Assembly (NCBI RefSeq): GCF_938029845.1
Contig: NZ_CALHGG010000025.1
Coordinates: 1 to 36,508 of the forward strand
Direction: 5' to 3'
DNA: 36,508 nucleotides
Origin: an uncultured Capnocytophaga sp.
Lineage (GTDB): Bacteria > Bacteroidota > Bacteroidia > Flavobacteriales > Flavobacteriaceae
Part shown: in pieces, positions 7,240 through 14,041 of the stretch
Layout of the letters: every line of letters starts with the position of its first letter
Numbering within the stretch: the first letter of the stretch is position 1
Notes under the pieces: model-generated
Seen by the model: the letters and a program-made list of their open reading frames with translations, nothing else
Databases searched by the model: none
What the model was told of the DNA's origin: nothing
Translations under genes and position numbers: made by a program

Positions 7240-7433
7240 AATGAATCATTTAAAACATTGTTGATTTCTTTTTCATACTTTTTGTACTCTTTACAAATAG
7301 TATCAGCCGTTTCGCTGTTTCGTGTTTTGTTTAGGCACTGGCGTATATAAGTTTTTGATAGCCCAAACTTTACAGACAATTTTTCCACCACTAAGGGGTT
7401 GAATTTTCGAGGAATTTTTATACCTTTGTGCAT
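7236..7433 (-). CDS. Small helix-turn-helix DNA-binding protein, 65 aa, first early gene
   Basis: A 65-residue basic protein. VVEKLSVKFGLSKTYIRQCL (residues 14-33) reads as a helix-turn-helix. It is the first gene of the leftward operon, about 20 bases after the predicted start of transcription, and is translationally coupled to the Rha-type gene. In phage Mu this position is held by Ner, a small HTH protein that turns down the early promoter and the repressor promoter. By position this protein may do the same, but sequence similarity to Ner is not evident. A rightward promoter motif lies within its coding sequence. Confidence 0.75.
   Translation of the reverse strand: MHKGIKIPRKFNPLVVEKLSVKFGLSKTYIRQCLNKTRNSETADTICKEYKKYEKEINNVLNDSL
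7399..7428 (+). promoter_or_regulatory. Candidate repressor promoter inside the first early gene
   Basis: TTG at 7399-7401, a 19-base spacer, then TACCTTTG at 7421-7428, which fits the Flavobacterium consensus. It points right, so a transcript would begin near 7435 and reach the repressor ATG at 7560 through a leader of about 125 bases. It lies inside the coding sequence of the 65-aa HTH gene, so it could be coincidental. It faces the early promoter at 7460-7490. Confidence 0.45.
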
Positions 7434-7459
7434 TCGTTATTTTGTTTCGTTTAGCGGTG

Positions 7460-7490
7460 CAAAGTTATAAGATATTTTCTACATTCGCAA
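7460..7490 (-). promoter_or_regulatory. Leftward early promoter
   Basis: On the minus strand, TTG (complement of 7488-7490), a 20-base spacer and TAACTTTG (complement of 7460-7467). This fits the phylum consensus exactly and places the transcription start near 7453, about 20 bases before the first early gene. The -33 element sits between the arms of the 7472-7508 inverted repeat, so repressor binding there would block it. Confidence 0.75.
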
Positions 7491-7508
7491 GTATTTTGTA
7501 GAAAATAT
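7472..7508. promoter_or_regulatory. Probable repressor operator: perfect 12-bp inverted repeat
   Basis: ATATTTTCTACA at 7472-7483 is the exact reverse complement of TGTAGAAAATAT at 7497-7508, with a 13-base spacer. A related half-site, ATATTTTACA, follows at 7505-7514. The pair is centred on the -33 element of the early promoter and lies just before the repressor gene. HTH repressor dimers bind such sites. Which protein binds (LexA-like repressor or the 65-aa HTH protein) is not shown by sequence. Confidence 0.7.
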
Positions 7509-7559
7509 TTTACATTATTTTCCATTTAATTGAAATTCAATAAAATAAAAATACAACTT

Positions 7560-8348
7560 ATGTCTAATATAGTTAGTCGAATAAAGGAATTCGTAGATTA
7601 CAAAGGATTATCTGTACGAAAATTTGAGGAGAAAGTAGGCTTTTCTAATGGAGCTTTTGCTAGTCAATATAAGAATAATGGCTCTATTGGGAGCGATAAA
7701 ATAGAAAATATTCTACAATCATATCCAGAGATTAATGTTATTTGGCTACTTACTGGTGAAGGAGAAATGCTTAAACCACGTGTTGAGGATATCAAAAATA
7801 TGAGTAAGGAGGAACAAATAAAGGCACTCAAGCAAATAGCTTCGGGAGAGTTTTACAAAAAGCCTAATATTGTTCCCTTCTATGAAAGTGTAGCTACTAT
7901 CGGAGGAACACAGCTATCTGCCGACCTTAGCCCTGTGACTGCTCCTACTGCTTATATTGACTTGGGGAGTATGTATCCAGGCGCCAATGCAGCTATAAGA
8001 CACTTTGGTGAAAGTATGAGTGAATATCCAAGTGGCTGTATCTTAGCAATTAAGAAAATAAACAGCCTTAAGAGCATTGTTTGGGGACAAAATTATGTAG
8101 TGGAAACAGACGAGATTAGGGTTACCAAGAAGCTACAAACTTGTAAGGGCGATAAAAATTGTATTATGGCATATAGTACCAATTTAAGTACCCACCCTGA
8201 TGGTCAGCTTATTTACGAACCCTTCCCCATTGAAAAAGAAGATATAAGAAGTATATTCCATGTAGAAGGGTACCTTGTACAGGAACAAAATTCGGCACCT
8301 GTTATATTCCGCCTTCCAAATGGTGAAGTTGAGTGGATAGATCAATAG
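7560..8348 (+). CDS. LexA/CI-like phage repressor with HTH and S24-type domain
   Basis: A protein of 262 residues from the ATG at 7560. An in-frame ATG at 7530 would add ten residues, but the HTH domain begins naturally at MSNIVSRIKEFVDYKGLSVR. Residues 1-70 form an HTH_3-like domain ending VIWLLTGEGEML, a common phage-repressor motif. The C-terminal domain resembles S24/LexA self-cleaving proteins: GESM (Ser152) and a Lys pair in RVTKK (190-191) fit the Ser-Lys dyad. It is divergent from the early operon and should maintain lysogeny. Induction by DNA damage through self-cleavage is likely if the dyad is active. The cleavage site is not obvious. Confidence 0.85.
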   Translation: MSNIVSRIKEFVDYKGLSVRKFEEKVGFSNGAFASQYKNNGSIGSDKIENILQSYPEINVIWLLTGEGEMLKPRVEDIKNMSKEEQIKALKQIASGEFYKKPNIVPFYESVATIGGTQLSADLSPVTAPTAYIDLGSMYPGANAAIRHFGESMSEYPSGCILAIKKINSLKSIVWGQNYVVETDEIRVTKKLQTCKGDKNCIMAYSTNLSTHPDGQLIYEPFPIEKEDIRSIFHVEGYLVQEQNSAPVIFRLPNGEVEWIDQ

Positions 8349-8528
8349 GGGAAAACACTATGTTTTTAGTACGAAAACTATATTATATATTGTAAATCAA
8401 TAAATTACGTAAAAATATAGTATAAAATACCCTACAATACACCCCCCCTCCACTCTATAAAAAAGGGGTATTGCTTGCGTGTGGGTATAAGTATAGGGGT
8501 TTTTACTCTCTGTTTTTAGGTGCTTTTT

Positions 8529-8564
8529 TGTCCCCCTAAGTGTCCCCCTAAGTGTCTCCCTAAC
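8529..8564. repeat. Three 12-bp C-rich tandem repeats
   Basis: TGTCCCCCTAAG at 8529-8540 and again at 8541-8552, then TGTCTCCCTAAC at 8553-8564 with two changes. The repeats lie 180 bases after the repressor gene. They are followed by AACCT, loop, AGGTT and a T-run (8562-8582), which could weakly end rightward repressor transcription. A binding-site array or a slippage product are both possible. Confidence 0.85.
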
Positions 8565-8648
8565 CTAAAAAAGAGGTTTTTTCGGGGGTACTTCTCACCC
8601 TCATTTTCGGGGTGCTTTATAGGGGCTTTAAAGGCTGTTTCAGGGCAT

Positions 8649-8671
8649 AAAAAAAAGCCCTCAAAGGGGCT
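8649..8671 (-). terminator. Leftward intrinsic terminator-like hairpin
   Basis: On the minus strand AGCCC, a 6-base loop and GGGCT (complements of 8667-8671 and 8656-8660) are followed by a run of T (complement of 8649-8656). The stem is only 5 bp but the T-run is strong. It would shield the prophage end and repressor gene from leftward transcription entering from the host side. Confidence 0.5.
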
Positions 8672-8738
8672 ATTTTAGTGGGTTTGGGTAATTAATAGGT
8701 ATCTTTATACCCTATGTAGGTAATTAAGGTTATTTAAT

Positions 8739-8782
8739 TGGTAGTTATTTGGCAATTACTTGGTAATTAAATGGTAGTTATT
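8739..8782. repeat. Four 11-bp tandem repeats, possible transposase-binding array
   Basis: TGGTAGTTATT (8739-8749), TGGCAATTACT (8750-8760), TGGTAATTAAA (8761-8771) and TGGTAGTTATT (8772-8782) run head to tail with no gap, and GTACA follows. Related GGTAATTAA words occur at 8687 and 8719. A period of 11 bp puts each copy on nearly the same face of the helix, and two copies make about one 22-bp site, the size of a MuA site. The function is inference. Confidence 0.8.
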
Positions 8783-8949
8783 GTACATTTCGTTTTGTCC
8801 GCTTTTTTGCCTTTTTTAGCTTCAATCTCTTTATTTATAAGGCTTTCGGTACTTTTTCGTATTTTCCTATTTTAGTACCGCCCATTATCTTGTTTATATA
8901 GTTATTTTATTTGGTTAGGAAAATAATTTTGAAAAGAGAAAAGAAAAAA

Positions 8950-8981
8950 TTTGTATATTGTGGAAACCTACAGTATCTTTG
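8950..8981 (+). promoter_or_regulatory. Promoter of the DUF5053 gene
   Basis: TTTG at 8950-8953, a 20-base spacer and TATCTTTG at 8974-8981 match both conserved elements of the phylum's main promoter. The predicted start of transcription is near 8988, giving a leader of about 16 bases before the ATG at 9004. This is the best promoter in the window and suggests strong expression independent of the phage early operon. Confidence 0.8.
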
Positions 8982-9003
8982 CAAAACAAAAATTAATAGT
9001 AAG

Positions 9004-9243
9004 ATGAAGCTCACAAGGAAATCTACAAAACAGCAAATACAAGATATAGGTCTTGATATATCGTGGGCAAAGATTTCCCAACGCTATTTTGGGAAATCAG
9101 CTTCTTGGATCTATAATAAATTATCCGATAGTGATGGCAACGGAAGCATAGGAGGCTTTACAGAAGCCGAAAAAGAACAATTCAAAGGAGCTTTGTATGA
9201 TTTGGCAGAGCGTATACGCAGAACTGCTGATAATTTTGAATAA
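9004..9243 (+). CDS. DUF5053-like small protein, 79 aa
   Basis: The ATG at 9004 gives a 79-residue protein, MKLTRKSTKQQIQDIGLDIS onward. The reading frame is open further upstream (to 8911), but the promoter at 8950-8981 puts transcription inside that extension, so 9004 is chosen. SWAKISQRYFGKSASWIYNK and then GGFTEAEKEQFKGALYDLAE (about residues 17-67) match my memory of DUF5053, a small family of Bacteroidetes mobile elements that looks like a DNA-binding HTH protein. It is transcribed outward from the repressor and converges with the DUF6493 gene 7 bases away. It may be an accessory lysogenic gene at the phage end. Confidence 0.7.
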   Translation: MKLTRKSTKQQIQDIGLDISWAKISQRYFGKSASWIYNKLSDSDGNGSIGGFTEAEKEQFKGALYDLAERIRRTADNFE

Positions 9244-9250
9244 TCAATGG

Positions 9251-11908
9251 CTAACAACTGAACGCTACCAACTTCTTGTGATTCGTAGGTTTCTTTTCTT
9301 GTTTTTCTGCCAAAGGTAAATAAGCTTCTACTACTGCTTTTTGGAAAGCCTTTATTTTAGGGTCGCGGGTAGGGAGGTCGAGGAACTCCACAAAGCGAGC
9401 GATGGGGGCATATTTATGAGCTAAGAGCGTTCCGATGGCTTCGGCGAGGTAGGAGAGTATTTCCCCTTTTTGCAGGCTTAGAAGGATATACTCAGTAGCC
9501 AGATCACGCAGAGGTTTTCTTTCGGCTAAAAGACAAGTGGCGACCATCAGCCAACCACCGTGATAGATAGGCAAGCCGTGTTGCAAAAGCAAACTCATCA
9601 CACGAGTGGCTTCCGAGAGGCTTTCCCTATCCATACCTTGGGTATAAGGGAGCAGGTATTTGCACAGCCAACCGTCAATATAGCGAGGGTTTAGGCTGAG
9701 CTCATAGTCAATGTCCTCATCTATTACCTTGCCCATTGGCGATACATTGTAATAGTTGGCTCCGAGTTCATTATAGTACGAATAGGTACTATGTTTTTTA
9801 TCCCAATTGTCTTCCAAAATGATTTTATTTCGTTCTACACCATTGATTTTGGTAAGTTCTACTTCGTATTTCAGATAAAACGGACGCACCAAGCCTTGTA
9901 GATTAGGCTTTTGAGGGATTTCTAATTCAGGGAATACCCCATCAATATCTTTCAGACGTAAAACTTGCCCCCAGAGCACTCGTGTAACATCGGTTATGGT
10001 GATGGCGTTGCTTACCTCAAAGTAATATTGTAAGGCAGGAGTATAATCGCCTGTAAGGGAAAGAGCTAATTGCTTTTGTGCTTCTGTAATCTCGGTGGAG
10101 AGCAGGCGGTTAAGCCCTATGATGACATCTTCCTGCATAGGGGTTTTATCTGCTTTTTCATATTGAATAATGCGCTCTAAAAAGGTAAGCGGTTCTATAT
10201 AAAACGGAGCGTGAGTGGGGGTGCTGATAAATGGCAACGTGTCTTTCTCTTTGAGCTTTTGTAGAGTACACGCTATCTTATTGAAGAAAAAAGGAAAGAT
10301 CTTCTTCGCTTTATTAGCACTTACGTGTATTTCTCTTAGTTTGTTGAACTTCTCGGCTTGTGAGTATTTCTTTTCTTTATAGAGTTCTTGTAATTTTTCC
10401 CATTCCTTATTGGTATTATAAACAAGAGGGATAGGGCTTTGGCTACACCACGAGTCTAAAAACTGATAGAATAGTGATGTAACAGCCCTTTCGTTAGAGA
10501 GAAACTGATTGAGATAGGGCTTTACCTGCTCTGGATAATCCGCAGGGATTTGTGCTTGCAACTGGTTCAATCCCTCAAAGAAAAGATCTAAGACAAGGGG
10601 AGAGCGCTCACGAATGCAATCGCCAATGAGGAAAAGGAGATCGTCCCAAGTTTTAGGGGTGCGAGCCGCACGGGCAATTTCTTTAGTTAGGGAATTAGGC
10701 TCGTTAGAATAGGAAGGGTCGGAGCTTTCAGACAAATTGTCGCTTTCAAAAGGGAGCAGCTCCTGTGCCTTTCCTTTTAGATAGTCTTGATATGGTGCTA
10801 CTACTTCTGCTAAGCCCTCTCCACTGAAATAGGAGGTAAGGAGGGTAGCGACTTTTTCTTGGAGCTTTGCATCAGACACAGTGAAGAGTACCGCTAATTG
10901 CTCGCGGTAGTCGGGATCGGCAGGGGCTTGCTGTTTGTAATGCTTTCCTAAAATATCCAAACCTATCAGTTGGGATTTGGCTATCTTTTGGGTAGCAAAA
11001 CACAAGGCAAAGTTATCGGCGAAAGCTTCAAAATCAAAGTCCTTTTCACAGGCAATCTCTTTGATAAGTTTCATTACAAAGTTCACCACCGATGTCTTAT
11101 CACTACTGAGCAGGGCAAAAAGGGTGTGTTGGTTATATAAAAGCTCTTGGTGGGAGGGTTCGAGGGTTTCTATCCAACGGCAATACATATCCAGCACAGT
11201 CTTCTTCCAAGGGTTCAGTAGAGCTTCGATAAAAGCGTGGAGAATCGCATTTTTGTTAGTGAAATATCCTTTTTTGTCTAGGGTATGATATATTTTTTTC
11301 CATTCTTCTGTAGTAAATATAGTATCTTGGATATACGTTGGTACAGAAGGGAAAAGAACAACTGTTTCTGGGTGTTTCAATAGGTATTTAGTAAGATGCT
11401 CGTCTGCCTTAAACCAATTGAGGTCATACATTCTTTGTATAAAAACACCCTCATTAAGAGGAATATACCCAGCCTTATATGTCGACCAAAGTATTTGAAA
11501 AGACATCTCCAAAGGATTATCCTTATACATCTGCTTGATACCTTCTATCATATAAGCCCCTTGTGGCGTTTGAACGAAATCTAATAAAACTTCGTCTTCT
11601 AAAGAAGATAGGAAATAGTAGTAATTCCCCTTTACATAAGGTTCTATATTTTGGAAAAGTTCTATTTTTCTTACCTCCTCTAAGGTATTGCACACGCACA
11701 TAATAGTGTATGAGATAATGGCTAATTCCTTATTAGAGAAATGGTATCTTTTTTCTTCTTTGAGAACTTCTCGAAAGATAAAGTTGAAGTTTTTTCGGGC
11801 AAAATAACTCTTTAGCTCCTGTCTCTCTTCCTGAGAAAGCGCCAAGCAAATATTGCGTATGGCAGTAAAATCAAGTGCCTTGATGGCGGAAAGTAAGGAA
11901 TCGTTCAT
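9251..11908 (-). CDS. DUF6493 family protein, 885 aa
   Basis: A long soluble protein with no signal peptide and mostly helical, repeat-like sequence that resembles HEAT/ARM-type solenoids. The C-terminal third, with LPFISTPTHAPFYIEPLTFL (about residues 570-590) followed by further helical repeats, is the region I recognise as DUF6493. The family's function is unknown to me. The last codons (GCG TTC AGT TGT TAG) contain CAGTTGTTAG, a word found at several host intergenic repeats. The 3' end may therefore be a repeat-derived or altered tail next to the prophage junction. The upstream neighbour is an M3 peptidase, 48 bases away across a heptamer repeat. Confidence 0.7.
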   Translation of the reverse strand: MNDSLLSAIKALDFTAIRNICLALSQEERQELKSYFARKNFNFIFREVLKEEKRYHFSNKELAIISYTIMCVCNTLEEVRKIELFQNIEPYVKGNYYYFLSSLEDEVLLDFVQTPQGAYMIEGIKQMYKDNPLEMSFQILWSTYKAGYIPLNEGVFIQRMYDLNWFKADEHLTKYLLKHPETVVLFPSVPTYIQDTIFTTEEWKKIYHTLDKKGYFTNKNAILHAFIEALLNPWKKTVLDMYCRWIETLEPSHQELLYNQHTLFALLSSDKTSVVNFVMKLIKEIACEKDFDFEAFADNFALCFATQKIAKSQLIGLDILGKHYKQQAPADPDYREQLAVLFTVSDAKLQEKVATLLTSYFSGEGLAEVVAPYQDYLKGKAQELLPFESDNLSESSDPSYSNEPNSLTKEIARAARTPKTWDDLLFLIGDCIRERSPLVLDLFFEGLNQLQAQIPADYPEQVKPYLNQFLSNERAVTSLFYQFLDSWCSQSPIPLVYNTNKEWEKLQELYKEKKYSQAEKFNKLREIHVSANKAKKIFPFFFNKIACTLQKLKEKDTLPFISTPTHAPFYIEPLTFLERIIQYEKADKTPMQEDVIIGLNRLLSTEITEAQKQLALSLTGDYTPALQYYFEVSNAITITDVTRVLWGQVLRLKDIDGVFPELEIPQKPNLQGLVRPFYLKYEVELTKINGVERNKIILEDNWDKKHSTYSYYNELGANYYNVSPMGKVIDEDIDYELSLNPRYIDGWLCKYLLPYTQGMDRESLSEATRVMSLLLQHGLPIYHGGWLMVATCLLAERKPLRDLATEYILLSLQKGEILSYLAEAIGTLLAHKYAPIARFVEFLDLPTRDPKIKAFQKAVVEAYLPLAEKQEKKPTNHKKLVAFSC

Positions 11909-11916
11909 AATGAATA

Positions 11917-11949
11917 GTGAAAAGTGATGAGTGAAAAGTGATGAGTGAA
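11917..11949. repeat. Heptamer tandem repeat (GTGAAAA/GTGATGA)
   Basis: A 14-bp unit made of GTGAAAA and GTGATGA occurs at 11917-11930 and 11931-11944, then starts again as GTGAAT. It fills nearly all of the 48 bases between two minus-strand genes and begins 8 bases upstream of the DUF6493 start codon. It belongs to the same seven-base repeat family as the tracts at 13951, 17461, 20720, 22797 and 36317. Confidence 0.85.
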
Positions 11950-11956
11950 TAGTTTT

Positions 11957-13948
11957 TTACTCTCCGAAGGCTCTTCGGATAAGGGCATCGGGGGTGGGGT
12001 CTTGTCCACGGAAGCGCTTGTATAGGAGACTTTCCTTTTCGCTACTGCCCTTTTCGAGGACTTCTCGGCGGAAGCGGGAAGCTATTTCAGTATTGAAAAT
12101 ACCTACTTCCTTAAAGGCTTCAAAAGCATCGGCATCCAATACTTCCGACCACTTATAGCTGTAATACCCTGCGGCATAACCTCCGCTGAAAATGTGAGAA
12201 AAGGCAGGGGAGATACACATGGTTTCAATAGGGGGATAGAGTTGGGTAGTCTTGGTTGCTTCTTTTTCAAAAGTGCGTACACTCTCTAGGCGTTCCAAAT
12301 GAGGGTAGGTATGCCAAGCCATATCCAAGAAACCAAAATTGAGCTGGCGTACACTTAGGATACCTTCCATAAAGGCGCTAGCTTCTTTTATCTTTTGTAC
12401 CCACTCTATAGGCAGCGGAGCGTTCGTCTGATAATGTGTGGCAAAAAGTCTCAAGGTCTCCTGCTCATAGCACCAATTTTCCATTAGTTGACTAGGGAGT
12501 TCCACGAAGTCACGGGCTACATTGGTACCGCTGAGTGAGGGATAGGTAACCTTAGAGAGCATGCCGTGGAGTGCGTGTCCAAACTCATGGAAGAGCGTTG
12601 TGAGTTCTCCAAAAGTGAGCAAAGAAGGAGCCGAGGTTGTGGGACGTGTGAAATTACACACTATGGAGATATGAGGGCGGGAGTCATTGCCCTCTTTGTC
12701 CCTATATTGTTCTTTGTAGGAGGTCATCCAAGCCCCATTGCGCTTGCCTGTACGAGGGAAGAAGTCGCTATAGAAAAGAGCGAGGTAGTTGCCATTCTCA
12801 TCGGTTACCTTATAGGTTTGTACTTCGGGGTGGTATTTTTCCACTTCATAGGTGGGGGTAAAATGGAGTCCGTAGAGCTTATGAGCTACGGCAAACATAC
12901 CTTCCACAGCCTTGTCCAGAGCCAAATAAGGTTTTAGTAAGGAATCATCAATCTGGTAACGTTCCTGCTTGAGTTTTTCCGCATAGTAGGCAAAATCCCA
13001 CTGCTGGAAGTCGGCAACCCCCGAGAAGGTTTTGAGTTGTTCTAACTCCTTAAGGGCTTGTGGTTTGGCTTTGTCTAACAGTTCACAGAGGAACTTTGTT
13101 ACCTTTTCAGGAGTTTCTGCCATACGCTCCTCTAAGGCAAGTGCCGCATAGGAAGGATATCCCAAGAGGGCAGCGCGAGCTTGGCGTAGCTGGGCGATAC
13201 GCAGTACATTGTCCTCATTGCTAAAGGCGCTCGCTCCTGTACAGCGACTGTGATAATCGGTAAAGAGCTTTTGGCGTAGGTCACGGTTGTCGGCATACTT
13301 CATCACAGCTGTATAGATAGGCATATCCAAGGTTATCACCCAGCCGGGGAGTAGGCGTTTTTGGGCTTCTTGTGCGAGCATCTCAAGGACAAAATCGGGT
13401 AGTCCTGATAGCGGTTCCAAAGAAGTGAAATGTTGTAAATATTGTTGGGTTTCAGCCAATATATTTTCGGAGAATTTCAACTTGAGTGTAGCCAATTGCT
13501 TGTCTATTTCGCGTAAACGCTCTTTGTCATTCAAGGATAAATTAGCCCCATTGCGGGTAAAGCCTTTGTAAGTTTTCTCAAGGAGGGTTTGTTGTTCAGC
13601 CGTTAGAGAAAGCTGTTCGCGCTGGTCGTAAACAGCCCTTACTCGCTCAAAAAGAGGCGTGTTCAGCCGTATATCATTGCTGTAATCGGTAAGTAGGGGA
13701 GAGATACGTTGGGCTTCTGCCTGTAAGGTTTTGTTGGTCTCAGCACTATTGAGATTGAAGAACATAGCCGTGAGTCGGTCAAGGTGTAAACCTACATAAG
13801 CTAAAGCTTCTACTGTGTTTTCAAAAGTAGCAGGTTCTGGGTTCTGAGTAATAAGATCTATTTCAGCAAGGCTTTCAGTAATAGCCTTTTGGATGGCTGG
13901 TAGGTAGTCGGTAGGCGCAAAATGCGAAAAAGGAGCGGAATCAAACAT
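11957..13948 (-). CDS. M3 family zinc metallopeptidase (oligopeptidase A / Dcp type)
   Basis: A 663-residue enzyme with the M3 zinc site HEFGH at residues 454-458 and the third ligand Glu483 in DFVELPSQLMENW. The all-helical N-terminal half and the length (Dcp and PrlC are about 680) fit the thimet oligopeptidase-like fold. It cleaves short peptides: either as a peptidyl-dipeptidase (Dcp) or as an oligopeptidase that clears signal-peptide fragments (PrlC). No signal peptide is seen, so it is probably cytoplasmic. I cannot separate Dcp from PrlC by eye. The terminator of the lipid A operon lies upstream, so it has its own promoter, which I could not identify. Confidence 0.92.
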   Translation of the reverse strand: MFDSAPFSHFAPTDYLPAIQKAITESLAEIDLITQNPEPATFENTVEALAYVGLHLDRLTAMFFNLNSAETNKTLQAEAQRISPLLTDYSNDIRLNTPLFERVRAVYDQREQLSLTAEQQTLLEKTYKGFTRNGANLSLNDKERLREIDKQLATLKLKFSENILAETQQYLQHFTSLEPLSGLPDFVLEMLAQEAQKRLLPGWVITLDMPIYTAVMKYADNRDLRQKLFTDYHSRCTGASAFSNEDNVLRIAQLRQARAALLGYPSYAALALEERMAETPEKVTKFLCELLDKAKPQALKELEQLKTFSGVADFQQWDFAYYAEKLKQERYQIDDSLLKPYLALDKAVEGMFAVAHKLYGLHFTPTYEVEKYHPEVQTYKVTDENGNYLALFYSDFFPRTGKRNGAWMTSYKEQYRDKEGNDSRPHISIVCNFTRPTTSAPSLLTFGELTTLFHEFGHALHGMLSKVTYPSLSGTNVARDFVELPSQLMENWCYEQETLRLFATHYQTNAPLPIEWVQKIKEASAFMEGILSVRQLNFGFLDMAWHTYPHLERLESVRTFEKEATKTTQLYPPIETMCISPAFSHIFSGGYAAGYYSYKWSEVLDADAFEAFKEVGIFNTEIASRFRREVLEKGSSEKESLLYKRFRGQDPTPDALIRRAFGE

Positions 13949-13950
13949 AA

Positions 13951-13978
13951 GTGAAAAATTAATAGTGAAAAATGAAAG
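13951..13978. repeat. Imperfect heptamer-type tandem repeat upstream of the M3 peptidase
   Basis: GTGAAAAATTAATA (13951-13964) is followed by GTGAAAAATGAAAG (13965-13978), an exact 14-base period with a few changes. It starts two bases upstream of the peptidase ATG. It shares the word GTGAAAA with the tract at 11917. Confidence 0.65.
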
Positions 13979-13992
13979 GCTAATTGCTATAA

Positions 13993-14020
13993 TAAAAGGG
14001 GGCGAATTACCATTCGCCCC
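13993..14020 (-). terminator. Rho-independent terminator of the lpxD-lpxC/fabZ-lpxA operon
   Basis: A perfect 9-bp stem, GGGGCGAAT (13999-14007) with ATTCGCCCC (14012-14020) and a 4-base loop. On the minus strand it is followed by CTTTTATT. It lies 22 bases after the lpxA stop codon, so it should end the leftward lipid A transcript. Confidence 0.88.
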
Positions 14021-14041
14021 TATGATATAGAATTTGGAATT

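Larger units (their letters stand above)
8349..8949. other. Repeat-rich non-coding stretch at the prophage end
   Basis: No convincing gene on either strand. It contains homopolymer C and A/T runs, three 12-bp tandem repeats (8529-8564), a leftward terminator-like hairpin (8649-8671), repeated GGTAATTAA words (8687-8695, 8719-8727), four 11-bp tandem repeats (8739-8782) and a 7-bp inverted repeat CGGTACT/AGTACCG (8847-8853, 8874-8880). This is the region where a Mu-like phage would place transposase-binding sites at its repressor-side end. Confidence 0.7.
1..9243. mobile_element. Mu-like transposable prophage, early/left-end region (continues beyond the window)
   Basis: The gene order matches the early region of Mu-type phages: a repressor facing a leftward operon with a small HTH protein, a MuA-like DDE transposase, a MuB-like ATPase, DUF3164 and a GemA-like protein. 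The late genes and the other end lie beyond base 1. The right boundary is uncertain. Candidates are the repeat cluster ending near 8787, or a point just after the DUF5053 stop at 9243, because a word typical of host intergenic repeats (CTAACAACTGA) begins at 9251. Target duplication cannot be seen with only one end in view. The prophage assignment is strong; its exact end is inference. Confidence 0.85.

Noticed and set aside
7530..7559. Upstream ATG start for the repressor (adds ten residues)
   Set aside because: The HTH domain begins naturally at the ATG at 7560 and the added residues look like leader sequence.
8847..8880. 7-bp inverted repeat CGGTACT/AGTACCG as an operator
   Set aside because: Arms are short with a 20-base spacer and about 70 bases from the DUF5053 promoter; chance cannot be excluded.
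8911..9003. Longer version of the DUF5053 gene (110 aa)
   Set aside because: The promoter elements at 8950-8981 lie inside the extension, so the message would not contain it.
12566..12937. ORF of 123 aa on the plus strand inside the M3 peptidase gene
   Set aside because: Antisense to the zinc-site region of a strongly supported gene; no promoter or family signal.
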